Source: Oscillospiraceae bacterium (GTDB lineage: Bacteria > Bacillota > Clostridia > Christensenellales > Aristaeellaceae). Taken from it: a stretch of DNA of 52,859 nt. The stretch lies in assembly GCA_031269355.1 (NCBI GenBank), contig JAISZG010000032.1:1-52859 (forward strand), given 5' to 3'. Below the pieces are notes generated by a model. The model saw only the letters and a program-made list of their open reading frames with translations, did not search any database and was not told the origin of the DNA. Both the position numbers and the translations under genes were made by a program. The first letter of the stretch is position 1; the number at the start of each line of letters is the position of its first letter. Shown here piece by piece: positions 51,665 to 52,859 of the stretch.

Positions 51665-52717
51665 TTAAAATAGATTGAGTATATCGCGCACATATACAGG
51701 AAGCATAAGCAAAAGCAGAAGCGCTATGCCGACAAGATGCACCAACCCCTCCTTGTTTGGATCAATGCGCTTGCGGCGGATCGCTTCCATCAGCAAAAAC
51801 AGCAGGCGGCTTCCGTCCAGGCCTGGTATCGGAAGCAGGTTGAAGAAGCCGAGGTTCACGCTGATCATCGCGAGCATCGACAAATAGGCGCGAATTCCGC
51901 CGTATTCCGTTTGCTCCCGAACTACGCGCACGGTTCCGATAGGCCCTACCATATCGCCGGCGCCCTGCCCGCGCGTAATAAGGTTGCGCAGGAAATCGAA
52001 CATCGCGACGATAGTTTCCTTCGTCATCGCGAACGACATCTGAACGGATTGAATTATGCCGTAGCGCCGGTTATTGATAGTGGAAAACCATATGCCTATT
52101 TGAGGCCTGCCAGCCTCGGAATCGATAACGCGAGGAGTAAGCGTCAGCTCTATTTGTTCTCCCAGCCGATCGACTGTAAGCGTTATCGGAACGCCGCCGC
52201 TCACCTCGATCAGGTTCTGCAAATCCGCGCTGCTGTTTACCGGTTCGCCGTTAGCTTCAACAAACCTATCGCCGGGCAGCAACCCCGCTTGCTGAGCTGG
52301 CGAATCGGGAACAACGCTGTCGACGACCGGGAGTATCGCCGGAATTCCAAGCATCGCGTATAACACGAAGAACGCCAGCACGGCGGTAAGCATGTTCATC
52401 AGCGGGCCGCACACCGTCGTCAAAGCGCGCTTCCATATGGGCTGCAGGTAGAACGCGTCCTTTTCGTTGGCGACGCTTTCATCCTCGCCGTAGAAGCGGC
52501 AGTAGCCTCCGATGGGCAGCAGCCTTATCGTATACAGCACGCCGTCTTTGCCTGTGCGCGCATAAAGGCGCGGACCGAATCCCACGCTGAACGACATAAC
52601 GCGCAGCCCGCTTAAGCGCGCGGCCCAAAAATGTCCCAGCTCGTGCAGCACGATTACAATGCCAAGCAGCAGCGCCGCGAATATCCAATAGAATATGTTT
52701 GAAAATACGATTGACAA
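51665..52717 (-). CDS. rseP: Site-2 zinc metalloprotease RseP (RasP)
   Basis: An intramembrane protease of the M50 family that cuts anti-sigma factors and signal-peptide remnants within the membrane. 350 residues: HELGH zinc motif in the first membrane segment (IVIVLHELGHFWAA), a PDZ domain in the middle (VVDSVVPDSPAQQAGLLPGD), and NLLPIPGLDG with the third zinc ligand near the C-terminus. TTG 52717 follows GGAGG. Upstream (52718-52859) there is an inverted repeat CGATCCGG/CCGGATCG (52743-52778) and, at 52842, a stop codon on the same strand that could end an upstream gene such as dxr, but only five codons are visible. Confidence 0.95.
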   Translation of the reverse strand: MSIVFSNIFYWIFAALLLGIVIVLHELGHFWAARLSGLRVMSFSVGFGPRLYARTGKDGVLYTIRLLPIGGYCRFYGEDESVANEKDAFYLQPIWKRALTTVCGPLMNMLTAVLAFFVLYAMLGIPAILPVVDSVVPDSPAQQAGLLPGDRFVEANGEPVNSSADLQNLIEVSGGVPITLTVDRLGEQIELTLTPRVIDSEAGRPQIGIWFSTINNRRYGIIQSVQMSFAMTKETIVAMFDFLRNLITRGQGAGDMVGPIGTVRVVREQTEYGGIRAYLSMLAMISVNLGFFNLLPIPGLDGSRLLFLLMEAIRRKRIDPNKEGLVHLVGIALLLLLMLPVYVRDILNLF

Positions 52718-52859
52718 CGATTATGCCTCCTTGGCCGGAATGCGATCCGGCATGCGGTTCCGGTTTAGCACCGGATCGTTTATTCAACGATTGCGGAATG
52801 TGAATTGCGCCCGATCTGCGGGCAAAGTCGCGTCAATATTCTTATTCAACCGCGACCCT

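Overview
The window looks like a chromosomal segment of a Gram-positive anaerobe of the Clostridia (Bacillota), moderately GC-rich. The evidence is gene content and order: darA-holB-ricT, rseP-ispG-polC with a PolC-type polymerase, secD-secF, recJ-rel-dtd-hemZ, an anaerobic radical-SAM HemZ, and a sodium-pump decarboxylase beta subunit. Many starts are GTG or TTG behind good Shine-Dalgarno (SD) sites, often in 4-base stop/start overlaps. A closer taxon cannot be named from the sequence alone.

Left part (1-12.3 kb): an UlaG-like metallo-beta-lactamase-fold protein and a VOC protein behind a clear promoter; a minus-strand MATE-thyA-folA unit whose 5' leader carries an intrinsic terminator with competing stems (candidate attenuator or riboswitch); an orphan TrpX-like solute-binding protein; an MFS transporter and a TPR protein; and the DNA-repair pair mrfA-mrfB (YprA helicase and YprB nuclease), both carrying in-frame insertions of palindromic repeat DNA.

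Island (about 12.4-16.5 kb): between tRNA-Ser(GGA) and tRNA-Ala(CGC) lies a more AT-rich accessory stretch. It holds a small XRE regulator, a 41-residue ORF, the 3' end of a VanG-like D-Ala ligase gene, an intact VanX-like dipeptidase, an ADP-ribosylglycohydrolase-like multidomain protein whose metal-binding aspartates are replaced, and an unrecognised coupled protein. A 25-bp perfect inverted repeat abuts the tRNA-Ala.

Middle (16.6-39.2 kb): an Rpn-like nuclease/transposase, a PatB-type C-S lyase, a CdaR/PucR-like regulator, a TetR regulator divergent from a cysteine-rich collagen-like surface protein, then hemZ, dtd, rel and recJ, secDF with a terminator, and a GH13 enzyme with glycogen phosphorylase downstream of an O-antigen-ligase-like membrane protein and an ECF S component.

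Right part (39.2-52.9 kb): darA-holB-ricT behind a long structured leader; an orphan pair of decarboxylase beta and gamma subunits; an inverted repeat of about 880 bp; a secreted CHAP-like protein whose catalytic cysteine position is serine; then polC, ispG and rseP.

The most unusual features are the palindromic repeats that have entered coding sequences in frame, the MATE leader, the two probable pseudoenzymes and the large inverted repeat. Assignments rest on reading motifs by eye; no database search was run.
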